DNA of 64,000 nt, from NCBI RefSeq assembly GCF_017876625.1, contig NZ_JAGIOH010000001.1:1240001-1304000 (forward strand), in the 5' to 3' direction. A model generated the notes under the pieces. The model was not told where the DNA came from, searched no databases, and worked only from the letters and a program-made list of their open reading frames with translations. This DNA comes from Streptomyces syringium. GTDB lineage: Bacteria; Actinomycetota; Actinomycetes; Streptomycetales; Streptomycetaceae. Numbering within the stretch: position 1 is the stretch's first letter; each line of letters starts with the position of its first letter. Below, piece by piece: positions 27,145-35,141 of this stretch. Position numbers and translations under genes: made by a program.

Positions 27145-27738
27145 CTACGGCTGCCGGTGCTCGGGGTTCTTCAGCGGGCGCTTGTAGTAGCGCCAGGGGA
27201 AGGAGCCGGTGCCGACCTGGCTCCAGCCGTCGGCTTCCATCCGCCGGTGCCGGCCGCCGACCGCGAATGGCACCCGGCGGTGCTCCCAGGGGCGGTCGGA
27301 CGCCTCGACCACGTGGTACAGCGGTCCGTAGTCGACCAGTTCCCAGCGCTCCAGGCCCGCTTCCGCGAGTGCCTGCATCTCGTCGAAGGCGGTCAGCGGG
27401 GTGAGCACCCGGCGCTCGCCGCTCCCCTCGCCCGTCGCGGCGGGGGCCGAGTCGCCCTTGACGGAGAACCGCTGCTGGGCGGCCTGTCGGCTCACTCCGA
27501 GGATGCGGCCCACGGTGTCCCAGCTGTGGCCCGCGGCTCGGGCACCCTGGACCGCCTCGCGCAGGAGCCGGCCGGCCTCCTCGGCGCCGACCCGGGTGGC
27601 GGCGACCAGGCGCAGAAACCCGTCGGGGTCGTGCTCCAGCGATTCGGCCAGTCCCTCGGGTGCCCCGAGGACGGCCCCGGCGATCCCTTCCCGGATCCGG
27701 GCGGTCTCCTCGGCGCTGAGCGGTTCGGCGGCGCTCAT
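27145..27738 (-). CDS. Putative HTH DNA-binding protein
   Basis: A 197-residue protein. Residues about 70-92 (GHSWDTVGRILGVSRQAAQQRF) form a convincing helix-turn-helix with the QAAQQRF recognition helix seen in small actinobacterial regulators. The C-terminal half (about 110-197) is a separate aromatic-rich domain. Its ATG overlaps the stop of the membrane protein upstream (ATGA), so the two are translated together. The twin GTCAA-N7-TTGAC sites at the operon promoter are the obvious targets; binding is inferred. Confidence 0.75.
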   Translation of the reverse strand: MSAAEPLSAEETARIREGIAGAVLGAPEGLAESLEHDPDGFLRLVAATRVGAEEAGRLLREAVQGARAAGHSWDTVGRILGVSRQAAQQRFSVKGDSAPAATGEGSGERRVLTPLTAFDEMQALAEAGLERWELVDYGPLYHVVEASDRPWEHRRVPFAVGGRHRRMEADGWSQVGTGSFPWRYYKRPLKNPEHRQP

Positions 27739-28070
27739 CGGCGCTCGTCGGTGCGGGGCTCCGCGCGGTCGGCCGGCCGCAGCGGTTCGAGCGCGTCCAG
27801 CGTCTCCCGGTCCCGCCGCATGCGCGCCTCCTCGATCCCCGCCACGTCGGCGACCGCCTGCGTCCGCATCGCGCCGGCGATCGCCCCCATGCCGGCGACC
27901 AGGAGGAGTTGGGCCACGAGGAGGACGAAGAAGGGGCCGTCGCCGAGATCGTCCGCGGAGGTCACCGCCACGCTGATGAGGCAGACCGCGACGGTGAGTA
28001 TGCCGAGCACGGCGGGGAGGAGGGCGGCGGCGGGCTTGGCGGCGGACGCGGGCCGCGTCGAAGTGATCAT
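27735..28070 (-). CDS. Small two-helix membrane protein
   Basis: A 111-residue protein with two membrane helices (LLPAVLGILTVAVCLISVAVTS and FFVLLVAQLLLVAGMGAIAGAM) and a charged C-terminal tail (EEARMRRDRETLDALEP). No recognised domain. ATG 28070 lies 3 bp past a palindromic operator; an AAGGA inside that operator is the likely ribosome site. First gene of a two-gene operon with the HTH protein, suggesting a membrane sensor or anti-regulator partner. Confidence 0.7.
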   Translation of the reverse strand: MITSTRPASAAKPAAALLPAVLGILTVAVCLISVAVTSADDLGDGPFFVLLVAQLLLVAGMGAIAGAMRTQAVADVAGIEEARMRRDRETLDALEPLRPADRAEPRTDERR

Positions 28071-28073
28071 GGC

Positions 28074-28119
28074 GTCAATGTTTCCTTGACGCCACACCCT
28101 CTGTCAACTTTTTCTTGAC
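28074..28119. promoter_or_regulatory. Twin 17-bp palindromic operators
   Basis: Two dyads, GTCAA-N7-TTGAC, at 28074-28090 and 28103-28119, 29 bp apart centre to centre, with similar A/T-rich cores (TGTTTCC and CTTTTTC). They lie immediately upstream of the small membrane protein/HTH operon and cover its promoter and ribosome site. Most likely autoregulatory operators. Confidence 0.7.
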
Positions 28120-28160
28120 ACTCGCTCGACGCGGTCCGCCTCCTGATGCGACGACGTGTT

Positions 28161-28826
28161 TCAGCTGCCCGGCAGCACGATGGCCGTCACGATCAAACCG
28201 GCACCGGCCGTCCAGCGGCCGGAGAAGCCGTCCACGCGCCGCCCGGCCACCACGGGGCCGGGCACCAGCAGACGGGCCGAAAAGGTGCGCGCGTCCGGGT
28301 CGACCTCGATCTCCGCCTCCGAGAAGTCCAACTCCTGGCCGGTCAGCGGGTACCACGTCTTGAAGACGCTCTCCTTCATACTGAACAGCAGCCGGTCCCA
28401 GTGCACCCCGGGGCCGGCCGCCGTGCGGGCATGGATCCACCGGAGTTCGCCCGGCAGCGCGATGAGGTCGAGCACTCCCTCCGGCAGCGGCCCGTCGGGC
28501 TCGGCGTCGATACCGATCGAGACGGCGTCGCCCGCTCTGGCCACGGCCGCCGCCCGGTAGCCGTCGCAGTGCGTCATGCTGCCGACCATCCCCGCGGGCC
28601 ACCGCGGGGCGCCGCGCGGGGTGGGGATCAAGGGCACGGGCGCCAGTCCGAACCGTCCGAGCGCCTGCCGGGCACACGACCGTACGGCGGCAAACTCGCG
28701 CTGCCGCTTCGGCACGGCCCTGGCCACCACCGCCTCCTCCTCGGGGAAGAGGCCCCTCGCGTCGTCGGGCAGATCGGCGAAGGTCTCCACGCCGACCACG
28801 GCGGCGGGCAGTATCTCCTCGATCAC
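28161..28826 (-). CDS. Sfp/EntD-type 4'-phosphopantetheinyl transferase
   Basis: A 221-residue PPTase that converts apo-ACP/PCP to holo form using CoA. Seen: RSCARQALGRFGLAPVPLIPTPRGAPRWPAGMVGSMTHCDGY (EntD-type N-terminal half with GSMTHC), the Mg-binding VSIGIDAEP, and FSMKESVFKTWYPL (KExxFK). GTG 28826 overlaps the metallophosphoesterase stop (GTGA). This is a plausible activator of the ACP at 48,165 and the NRPS PCP at the right end, although such genes also act genome-wide. Confidence 0.93.
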   Translation of the reverse strand: MIEEILPAAVVGVETFADLPDDARGLFPEEEAVVARAVPKRQREFAAVRSCARQALGRFGLAPVPLIPTPRGAPRWPAGMVGSMTHCDGYRAAAVARAGDAVSIGIDAEPDGPLPEGVLDLIALPGELRWIHARTAAGPGVHWDRLLFSMKESVFKTWYPLTGQELDFSEAEIEVDPDARTFSARLLVPGPVVAGRRVDGFSGRWTAGAGLIVTAIVLPGS

Positions 28827-29680
28827 CGCGCTCCCCCCACACCGACGGCGCTGCGCTGGGGCAGGATCTGCCGCAGCGGGTCACGCGGCGTACGGGTGCG
28901 CCATTCGCGCGGATAGCCGATCGAGACCTCCTCGAACCGCACCCCGTCGCTCCACGTCACCCTCGGGATGTGGAGGTGTCCGTAGACGACGGCGGTGGCG
29001 CGGTAGCGCATGTGCCAGTCGGCCGTCAGCTCCGTGCCGCACCACTGGGCGAACTCGGGGTAGCGCAGGATCCTGGTGGGCTCGCGGGTCAGGGGGAAAT
29101 GGTTGACGAGGACGGTGCGGTGCCCGGGGTCCACGGCCGCGAGACGGCGCTCGGTCGCCGCCACCCGGGCCCGGCACCAGGCGTCCCGCGTGGGGTAGGG
29201 GTCGGGGTGCAGGAAGTGCTCGTCCGTGCAGACGATGCCGGAGTCGTAGGCGATGCGCAGCGACTCCTCCTTCGTGGTCGCGCCCGGGGCCCGGAAGGTG
29301 TAGTCGTAGAGCACGAAGAGCGGGGCGATCGTCACCGGGCCGTCCTCGCCCTGCCACACCGGATAGGGGTCCTCGGGGGTGGCGACACCGAGGGAGCGGC
29401 ACAGTTCCACCAGGTGCAGATAGCGCCGCTCGCCCCGGAGGTCGACGGGGTCCTTGGGGTGGGTCCACAGCTCGTGATTGCCCGGCGCCCAGACCACTTT
29501 GGCGAAACGGCCGCTGAGCAGCCGCAGCGCCCATTCGATGTCCTCGTACAGCTCGGCGACGTCACCCGCCAGGATGAGCCAGTCGTCGTCCGACTCCGGG
29601 CGCAGCGACTCGATGATGGCGCGGTTCTCCTGGTACGCCACATGCAGATCACTGACAGCGAGCAATTTCCTCTGGGGCAC
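28823..29680 (-). CDS. Metallophosphoesterase paired with PPTase
   Basis: A 285-residue calcineurin-like phosphoesterase: LAVSDLHVAYQENR (DxH), LILAGDVAEL (GDxxE variant), WAPGNHELW (GNHE), VLVNHFPLT and VYGHLHIPRV (GHxH). All metal-binding motifs are present. GTG 29680 is chosen because GAAGGA lies seven bases upstream; GTGs at 29707 and 29698 are in frame but have weaker sites. Translationally coupled to the PPTase. A PPTase-phosphoesterase pair is recurrent beside actinobacterial biosynthetic loci; a role in hydrolysing CoA by-products is possible but unproven. Confidence 0.9.
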   Translation of the reverse strand: MPQRKLLAVSDLHVAYQENRAIIESLRPESDDDWLILAGDVAELYEDIEWALRLLSGRFAKVVWAPGNHELWTHPKDPVDLRGERRYLHLVELCRSLGVATPEDPYPVWQGEDGPVTIAPLFVLYDYTFRAPGATTKEESLRIAYDSGIVCTDEHFLHPDPYPTRDAWCRARVAATERRLAAVDPGHRTVLVNHFPLTREPTRILRYPEFAQWCGTELTADWHMRYRATAVVYGHLHIPRVTWSDGVRFEEVSIGYPREWRTRTPRDPLRQILPQRSAVGVGGAR

Positions 29681-29870
29681 AGTGGCATCCTTCTTCACGG
29701 AGCCCACGCCCGACTGCCTCGCGGCCGGCCACCGGCCGGGCTCGCTGCCGGCCGACCCGGCCCCTCAACTGCGGTGTCGGCTCCGCTCGTTCATCCACAG
29801 ACAATTTCCGGCACGTGTGGACCAGATACTGCCATATCGCCCCGATGATGTTGTGCGGCCTGTTGCCCAT

Positions 29871-29898
29871 GTCACAGGCCGGCGGGCCGGCCTGTGAC
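29871..29898. terminator. Perfect palindrome at left cluster boundary
   Basis: Arms GTCACAGGCCGGC and complement around GG, 40 bp beyond the stop of the minus-strand SDR gene. It probably ends the SDR/ketoreductase transcript and insulates the metallophosphoesterase-PPTase operon. Confidence 0.75.
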
Positions 29899-29937
29899 CT
29901 CTGCGGACAGTTCTCCCAAGGGGCCGCTACGGGGCAC

Positions 29938-30705
29938 TCACCACGGCACGGTCTCGTCCACCGAGCCGTCCATGCTGCCGCGGAAGCTTCCCGTCGGACC
30001 GTCAGCGCCCATCAGGGCAAGGCGTACGGGCACCTCGGCGCCCTCCTCGGGGGTGCGGGTCCCCCGGCTGAAGGGGGAGCCGGCGTTGAGATCGGTGGCG
30101 ACCAGACCGGGGTTGGCCACATTGACCCGGATGCCGGCCTCGCGCAAGGCGTTGGCATAGACGATGGTGATGGCGTTGAGCGCGGCCTTGGAGGAGCTGT
30201 AGGGCAGCAGATTGCGGGTGGAGATCGGGTTGTCCGGGTCGCTGAGCAGACTGAGCGACCCGAGCGGGCTGGACATGTTCACCACCCGGCCCGCACCCGA
30301 CTTGCGCAGCAGCGGGATGCAGGCCTGCGTCACGGCGACGGTGCCGAAGACATTGACCTCGAAGGCCGTGCGCATGTGCTCCCGGGTGACCTCCGGCACC
30401 GTGACGCCCCATTCGACGACCACACCGGCGTTGTTGACGAGGACGTCGAGCCGTCCGGATTCCGTCTCGATCCGCCGGACGGCGGCGTCGACCTGCTCCT
30501 GGTCGGTCACATCGAGCTGGAGGAAGCGGACGTCCAGCCCCGGTACGGAGAGCTCGCGCGCGCTCTCGCGACCGCGCTGTTCGTCACGGGCGCCGAGGTA
30601 GACGGTCATTCCCTCACCGGCCAGGCGCCGGGCGATGTGCTTGCCGATGCCCTTGTTGGCGCCGGTCACCAGCGCTACCTCGCCGTGGTGCTGTCCGTCG
30701 GTCAT
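29938..30705 (-). CDS. Short-chain dehydrogenase/reductase (cluster tailoring)
   Basis: A 255-residue classical SDR with TGANKGIG (nucleotide-binding loop, residues 14-21), NNAG, catalytic Ser in MSSPLGS, YSSSKAAL (Tyr/Lys) and NPGLVATDLN. Sequence style is that of carbonyl-reductase-like SDRs rather than PKS C9 ketoreductases. Last gene of the minus-strand unit following the ActIII-type ketoreductase by 48 bp. A second, tailoring ketone reduction on the polyketide is the likely job. Confidence 0.88.
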   Translation of the reverse strand: MTDGQHHGEVALVTGANKGIGKHIARRLAGEGMTVYLGARDEQRGRESARELSVPGLDVRFLQLDVTDQEQVDAAVRRIETESGRLDVLVNNAGVVVEWGVTVPEVTREHMRTAFEVNVFGTVAVTQACIPLLRKSGAGRVVNMSSPLGSLSLLSDPDNPISTRNLLPYSSSKAALNAITIVYANALREAGIRVNVANPGLVATDLNAGSPFSRGTRTPEEGAEVPVRLALMGADGPTGSFRGSMDGSVDETVPW

Positions 30706-30753
30706 CGTGAAGCCTTCCGCAGTGGGTGGTCCCGGTCGGTTCTGGTGGTCAGC

Positions 30754-31539
30754 CTAGTAATTCCCGAGGCCCCCGCACACGTTCAGTGCCTGTGCCGTCA
30801 CCGCGCCGGCCCGGTCGCTGATCAGGTACTCCACCATGGCCGCCACCTCGTCCGACTCGACGTAGCGGTGGATCGGCACCCGGGTCGTGATCCGGTCGAA
30901 CGCCTCGTCGGTGGACACGCCCCAGATCTCGGCGTAGTGCTCACGGACGCGCTCCGCCATGGGGGTCTCGACGAAGCCGGGGCACACCGCGTTCACCGTG
31001 ATGCCCGTCGGTGCCAGCTCCAGCCCGAGGGCCTTGGTGAAGCCCACGACACCGTGCTTGGACGCCGAATAGGGGGCGGCGTGGACCACGCCCTGCTTTC
31101 CGCCCGTCGAGGCGATGTTGATGATGCGCCCCCAGTCCTTCTCCCGCAGCCCGCCGATGGTGAGCACGGCCTTGGTCATCAGGAACACGCTGTTCAGATT
31201 GGTGTTGATGACGTCGAACCACAGTTCGTCGGGGACCTCGGCAGTGGCGCCGCCACCACTGCGCCCGGCGTTGTTGACCAGGATGTCGACGGGGCCGAAC
31301 CGGTCGACGGCCGCCTGGACGAACTGCCGCACCTGGTCGGGCGAGGAGACGTCACAGGGGCTTCCGTCCACGTCGAAGCCCCGGTCCTGGAGCGATTTGA
31401 CGCTCTCGGCGAGGACGCCCTCCCCCCGTGCGCACACATAGACCCGGAGGCCCTGCTGAGCCAGCCGCTCGGTGATGACAAGGCCCATTCCGCTGGTGGC
31501 ACCGGTGACGATCGCGACCGGCCTGCCGGTTCGTGCCAT
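30754..31539 (-). CDS. ActIII-type polyketide ketoreductase (C9)
   Basis: A 261-residue SDR, the same length as ActIII. Highly similar segments include IVTGATSGMG, NNAGRSGGGATAEV, NIASTGGKQGV, YSASKHGVVGFTKALGLEL, CPGFVETPMA, REHYAEIW and C-terminal ALNVCGGLGNY. These make a C9 ketoreductase acting on the ACP-bound or first-ring-cyclised chain very likely. The stereochemistry-linked PGG motif of ActIII reads SGG here. ATG 31539 follows GGGAGG; five upstream codons are excluded. A degenerate SARP box lies about 60 bp upstream. Confidence 0.95.
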   Translation of the reverse strand: MARTGRPVAIVTGATSGMGLVITERLAQQGLRVYVCARGEGVLAESVKSLQDRGFDVDGSPCDVSSPDQVRQFVQAAVDRFGPVDILVNNAGRSGGGATAEVPDELWFDVINTNLNSVFLMTKAVLTIGGLREKDWGRIINIASTGGKQGVVHAAPYSASKHGVVGFTKALGLELAPTGITVNAVCPGFVETPMAERVREHYAEIWGVSTDEAFDRITTRVPIHRYVESDEVAAMVEYLISDRAGAVTAQALNVCGGLGNY

Positions 31540-31597
31540 TTCCGTTCCTCCCACTCACGCCAAGCCACGGGCAATTGGGCGTCAGCCTGGCCGGGCC

Positions 31598-31615
31598 CAC
31601 TCGAAGCTCGGTCGG
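31598..31615 (-). promoter_or_regulatory. Degenerate SARP-type box before the ketoreductase
   Basis: Read on the minus strand: CCGACCG-agct-TCGAGTG, two heptamers 11 bp apart, but only the second matches the TCGAG consensus. Placed about 60 bp upstream of ATG 31539. Weaker than the other boxes in the cluster. Confidence 0.35.
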
Positions 31616-31674
31616 ACGAGCCTTGATCCGGCACCGGGCCGCGGGCCCCGCGCCCCGGCCGGTCCGGCCGATCC

Positions 31675-31692
31675 TCGAGCCAACCGCGATCC
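31675..31692 (+). promoter_or_regulatory. SARP-type box before the SnoaL_4-like gene
   Basis: TCGAGCC-aacc-GCGATCC, heptamers 11 bp apart, 50 bp upstream of ATG 31742. The second heptamer departs from TCGATCC at one base. No clear -10 is visible. Confidence 0.55.
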
Positions 31693-31741
31693 GGCGCGGC
31701 CACGGTGACGGCAGTTGCCGCCGTCTTCCCGAAGGATCCCC

Positions 31742-32185
31742 ATGACAACGATCGACACCCGCACCGACATCACCGCGCTCTACGCCGAGGTCCAGCATTT
31801 CTTCGCCCGGCAGATGCAGCTGATGGACCGTCGTGACTTCGAGGCGTTCGCGGCCACGTTCACCGAGGACGGCGAGTTCAGCCACTCGCCGGGCCAGCTG
31901 GCCCGGACCCGGGCGGGCATCGTGACGGAGCTGCTGGAGTTCCACCGGCGGTTCGACGACGACCCCGTCGTCCGCAGGCACTGGTTCAACATGATCGTCC
32001 TCGATCCGCAGGAGGACGGGTCACTGCGCGCCACCTACTACGCCTACGTGATCAACACCAGGCCCGGCAGCCAGCCGCAGACGGGCCCCGTCTGTGTGGT
32101 CACCGATGTGCTGGTGCGCGTCGACGGCGTGTTGTTGAACCGCTCCCGGCACGTCCGGCAGGACCGGCTGCTCCTGGAGCCGTGA
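31742..32185 (+). CDS. SnoaL_4-like NTF2-fold protein of the PKS cluster
   Basis: A 147-residue NTF2-fold protein: LYAEVQHFFARQMQLMDRRDFEAFAATFTEDGEFSHSPG, then RRHWFNMIVLDPQEDGSLRATYYAYVI and VCVVTDVLVRVDG. This subgroup occurs in aromatic polyketide clusters as small hydroxylases, cyclases or accessory proteins; which one applies here cannot be read from sequence. ATG 31742 follows GAAGGA. Divergent from the ketoreductase; SARP-type boxes face both genes. Ends at a hairpin shared with the aromatase gene. Confidence 0.82.
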   Translation: MTTIDTRTDITALYAEVQHFFARQMQLMDRRDFEAFAATFTEDGEFSHSPGQLARTRAGIVTELLEFHRRFDDDPVVRRHWFNMIVLDPQEDGSLRATYYAYVINTRPGSQPQTGPVCVVTDVLVRVDGVLLNRSRHVRQDRLLLEP

Positions 32186-32199
32186 GGCCTCTCGCATCA

Positions 32200-32224
32200 G
32201 CCCGCCCGGCCGCGCCGGGCGGGC
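32200..32224. terminator. Bidirectional hairpin terminator
   Basis: Arms GCCCGCCCGGC and GCCGGGCGGGC with a three-base loop, between the convergent SnoaL_4-like gene and the aromatase/cyclase gene. Confidence 0.75.
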
Positions 32225-32235
32225 GCGTGGGGTGC

Positions 32236-33192
32236 CTACCGCTGGGTGCGGGCCGCGTACTGCGCGGCGTACGCCATGGTCGTCGCGCTGTTACGGCCGA
32301 GCCCCTCGCGTATGAACGTCCGCGCGTCGGCCAGGTCGTGGCCCGCGCCGAGCACCGCCTCCACCGCGTGCGGGTCGATCACGACCGTGTGCCGGGACGT
32401 CAGGGTCGCCCCCGCCGCTCCCGCGGGCCCCTCCGTGAAGGTCCACAGTCCGCTGTGACCGAGGAGCAGCTTCGGCGGCAGCAACTGCTTGTAGGCGATC
32501 CACTCCGGCGCCCGGCACACCCGCACCGACCGGGTCGTGTGGCGCGCCCCGTCCGCCGTCACCGTGTCCATCTCCAGGTCCTGGACGCCCGGGGCGGGCT
32601 CGCCGAACCGGACCCGGTCGACGTGCGGCAGCCGGTCGGCCCACAGATCCGCCCGCGCCACGAACGCGTAGGCGTCGGCGGCGGCACCGGACAGCTCGAC
32701 GGTGTCGGTAAAGGTGAGGACCATGTCCTCGGGGGCGTGGCCGCACTCCGCGATGCGGCCCAGCGCGGCCAGCTCCTCGGGGCTGTTGCGGTCGAGCGCC
32801 GCGTTGACCCGCGCCACCGTCTCGGGGCTGTCGTCGACGGCCGAGAAGGAATGCCGCAGCACCACCTCGGTGTGCCCGCCGGACAGCTCGCGGAAGAGCC
32901 ACTCCCCTCCCATGGAGGCGATCGGCGGCCGGCTCACCTCTTGCCTGAAGGTCACCCGCAGCCGGTCCGGGTCCAGCGTCCGCCGGGACACCCAGCTGCT
33001 GACCTCTCCGTTCACGGTCGCCCACAGCTCGAAGCTCTCCGCGCGCTCGGAGCGCTCCACATGGCGGACGTGGACGCTGGGGCCGAAGAGAGCCGGCCAT
33101 ACGGTCACGTCGGCCACCAGGCCGTAGAGCACCCGGGGCGGCGCCGCGACGACCCGGGTGTGCTCGGTGCGATGCTCATGGGTGGTTTCCAT
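32236..33192 (-). CDS. Didomain aromatase/cyclase (ActVII-type)
   Basis: A 318-residue protein with two START/SRPBCC (polyketide cyclase) domains. The first (about 1-150) starts EHRTEHTRVVAAPPRVLYGLVADVTVWPALFGPSVHVRHVE. The second (about 160-318) has FTDTVELSGAAADAYAFVARADLWADRLPHVDRVRF. Both share the typical APPxxxYxLVADVxxWP layout. Didomain ARO/CYCs aromatise the first ring of reduced (C9-ketoreduced) octaketides after C7-C12 closure, matching the ActIII-type KR in the cluster. ATG 33192. A strong SARP box lies 22-39 bp upstream. Confidence 0.93.
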   Translation of the reverse strand: METTHEHRTEHTRVVAAPPRVLYGLVADVTVWPALFGPSVHVRHVERSERAESFELWATVNGEVSSWVSRRTLDPDRLRVTFRQEVSRPPIASMGGEWLFRELSGGHTEVVLRHSFSAVDDSPETVARVNAALDRNSPEELAALGRIAECGHAPEDMVLTFTDTVELSGAAADAYAFVARADLWADRLPHVDRVRFGEPAPGVQDLEMDTVTADGARHTTRSVRVCRAPEWIAYKQLLPPKLLLGHSGLWTFTEGPAGAAGATLTSRHTVVIDPHAVEAVLGAGHDLADARTFIREGLGRNSATTMAYAAQYAARTQR

Positions 33193-33213
33193 GGCCCCCA
33201 AACTGCTGCAACC

Positions 33214-33231
33214 GGCTCGAAGACCACTCGA
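33214..33231 (-). promoter_or_regulatory. SARP box before aromatase/cyclase
   Basis: Minus strand: TCGAGTG-gtct-TCGAGCC, two perfect TCGAG heptamers with an 11-bp period, starting 22 bp upstream of the ATG. Spacing implies a very short leader or leaderless mRNA. Confidence 0.7.
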
Positions 33232-33280
33232 GGTCGCGTGGGGGAAGCAGGACCGCGACCGGCGGCACGCGCGCAAACGG

Positions 33281-33314
33281 GTGCGGGCCCGGGTCGGCAC
33301 ACCCGGGCCCGCAC
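33281..33314 (-). terminator. Hairpin terminator after the FAD oxidase gene
   Basis: Perfect 14-bp arms (GTGCGGGCCCGGGT and complement), six-base loop, 30 bp past the stop of the minus-strand oxidase. It separates that gene from the independently promoted aromatase/cyclase. Confidence 0.75.
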
Positions 33315-33343
33315 GACGTCGAGAGCGGCTGACGGCGGTGACG

Positions 33344-34894
33344 TCAGTGAGCGCTGATCGAGAGCGAGTGGCGGAAGACGTTCTTCGGATCCCAGCGCGC
33401 CTTCGTCCGCTGCAGTCGGCGGTAGTTGTCGCCGAAGTAGAACGTGTGCCAGGGGACCCCCGACTTGTTGAACTTCGGGTTGGTGATGTCGAGGTCGGGC
33501 GCGTTGATGTTGCAGCCCTCGTAGCGGTCGCCGGGCACGGGGTAGCCGCCGGTCGACGCGAAGGTCTGACCGTAGATGTCACGCACCCAGCCAAGGTGCT
33601 TGGCGTCCTCGGCCGCCTCGACCCAGAAGTTCTCGAACATCGCCACCAGCGCCGACCTGCGCTGGGGCAGCGCGGTGTCCCCGGGGGCGAGCGCGTTCAT
33701 CCTGCCGCCGGCCATCGCGCCGAGCTGGATCATGGCCGTGCCGGGGCTAGTGTTCGCGTAGTCCGGGCGCGTCATGTGGTGGTAGATGGCCGCGCACTGC
33801 TCCTTGGTGAACGACTGCCGCAGATACGCGTGCTTGACGGCACCGCGCAGGGTCGCGTTGGTCATCACCGTGGGGTTGCTGGTGTCGATCGTCACGGTCG
33901 AGGCCATCCAGGGCAGCCGCCGGAACGGGAACGGCGTGATGCCGGTGTTGGCCGTGACCGCGCCGAGGTACTCCTCGAGCAGCTTCTCCGCGTTCGGCGC
34001 GGAGGCGTCGACCTGGGTGAGCATGCCGATCCCGCCGCTCGACACATGCTGGACGAACAGCAGTCCGCACAGGGCCGAGGCCGGTGAGGCGGGGTCGCTG
34101 TTCTCCACGTACCACTGGCACTGGTTGCGCAGCAGATGGGTGAACCGGGTCTCGTCCATCTGCTGCCAGGGCGCGAAGGCCGTGCTGATCAGCACCTCTC
34201 GCGGCGGCTGCGGGAGTTGCTCGGCCGGGCGACTGCCCGTCGCCCCACGGCTGCGGAACCAGAACTTCGTGATGACGCCGAAACTGCCGCCGCCCCCTCC
34301 GCAGCACGCCCACCACAGGTCCTTGAGGTCGCCGGTGTCCTCCCGCGAGGCGATCACCGTGCGGACCTTGTTCGGACGGTCGGCGACCACGATCTCCACG
34401 GCCTCGATGAGATCGCAGACGTTGCCGAACTGCCGGGACAGCAGGCCGTGGCCGCCTCCCGTGGCATGGCCGCCGATACCGACCGCGGGGCACACCCCGC
34501 CGGGCAGGGTCACGCCCCAACCACGGAAAAGCGTTTCGTAGATGTGCCCGAGCTGCGCGCCGCTCTCGATGGCGAAGGCCTTGCGACGCGGGTCGTAGAA
34601 GATGTCATTCATCATCGAGAGGTCGACGATGACTTCGACGTCCTTGTTGTAGGTGAAGTCGGCGTACGAATGCCCACCACTGCGGATGGAGAGTCGCTTT
34701 CCGGTGCTGACCGCCGCCTGGACCGCCTTCGCTACATGTTCGGATTTTCCGGCCATGCGTACGGACTCAGGCGCGGCGGACCATCGGCGATTGAATCCGG
34801 AAACAAGCTCCGGATAGCGACGGTCGTCGGGACCGATGGAGACCGGACCGAATTCCGGCTCTTTCGCCGAAACGTCTTCTCGTTCGACCGGCAT
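33344..34894 (-). CDS. Berberine-bridge-type FAD-linked oxidase
   Basis: A 516-residue FAD_binding_4/BBE oxidase. His75 in RSGGHSYADF and Cys135 in LPGGVCPAVG are 60 residues apart, the exact spacing of the bicovalent flavin anchors (His/Cys) of AknOx and glucooligosaccharide oxidase. The C-terminal BBE motif is visible as NFNKSG-like (NPKFNKSGVPWHTFYFGDNYRRLQRTKARWDPKNVF). No signal peptide, so it acts inside the cell. Likely an O2-dependent oxidation of a hydroxy or hydroquinone intermediate. Divergent from the cyclase gene; the shared SARP box at 35070 reads in both directions. Confidence 0.92.
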   Translation of the reverse strand: MPVEREDVSAKEPEFGPVSIGPDDRRYPELVSGFNRRWSAAPESVRMAGKSEHVAKAVQAAVSTGKRLSIRSGGHSYADFTYNKDVEVIVDLSMMNDIFYDPRRKAFAIESGAQLGHIYETLFRGWGVTLPGGVCPAVGIGGHATGGGHGLLSRQFGNVCDLIEAVEIVVADRPNKVRTVIASREDTGDLKDLWWACCGGGGGSFGVITKFWFRSRGATGSRPAEQLPQPPREVLISTAFAPWQQMDETRFTHLLRNQCQWYVENSDPASPASALCGLLFVQHVSSGGIGMLTQVDASAPNAEKLLEEYLGAVTANTGITPFPFRRLPWMASTVTIDTSNPTVMTNATLRGAVKHAYLRQSFTKEQCAAIYHHMTRPDYANTSPGTAMIQLGAMAGGRMNALAPGDTALPQRRSALVAMFENFWVEAAEDAKHLGWVRDIYGQTFASTGGYPVPGDRYEGCNINAPDLDITNPKFNKSGVPWHTFYFGDNYRRLQRTKARWDPKNVFRHSLSISAH

Positions 34895-35069
34895 GGCGAT
34901 ACATCCCCCCGTAGTTCACTTTCCCCTGTGATCGGGCACGGGTGGCGCTCGCCGCCCCGAACCCCGTGTCGCGTGCGAACGGCACGCATCCTTCCATACG
35001 CCCAGAGGCTTTCCAAGCAGTCCCGACGAATAGTTCACCGCGTTCCACTTACCGCGATCCGGGTCGTTC

Positions 35070-35087
35070 TCGAGCGTTATTCGATCC
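35070..35087. promoter_or_regulatory. SARP box in cyclase/FAD-oxidase divergent promoter
   Basis: Plus strand: TCGAGCG-ttat-TCGATCC, period 11 bp, 55 bp before ATG 35142. Because TCGA is self-complementary, the minus strand also reads TCGAATA-acgc-TCGAGAA, again 11 bp apart. It could serve both divergent genes. Confidence 0.7.
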
Positions 35088-35141
35088 CGTCACCGGACGA
35101 TGACCGGGCGGCCAAGCGGCGGCATGGAGAGGAGACAAGTC

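Noticed and set aside
28823..29680. Metallohydrolase as a possible replacement for the ActIV cyclase
   Set aside because: Motifs are those of calcineurin-like phosphoesterases (GNHE, GHLH), not the HxHxDH metallo-beta-lactamase motif, and the gene is outside the cluster terminator.
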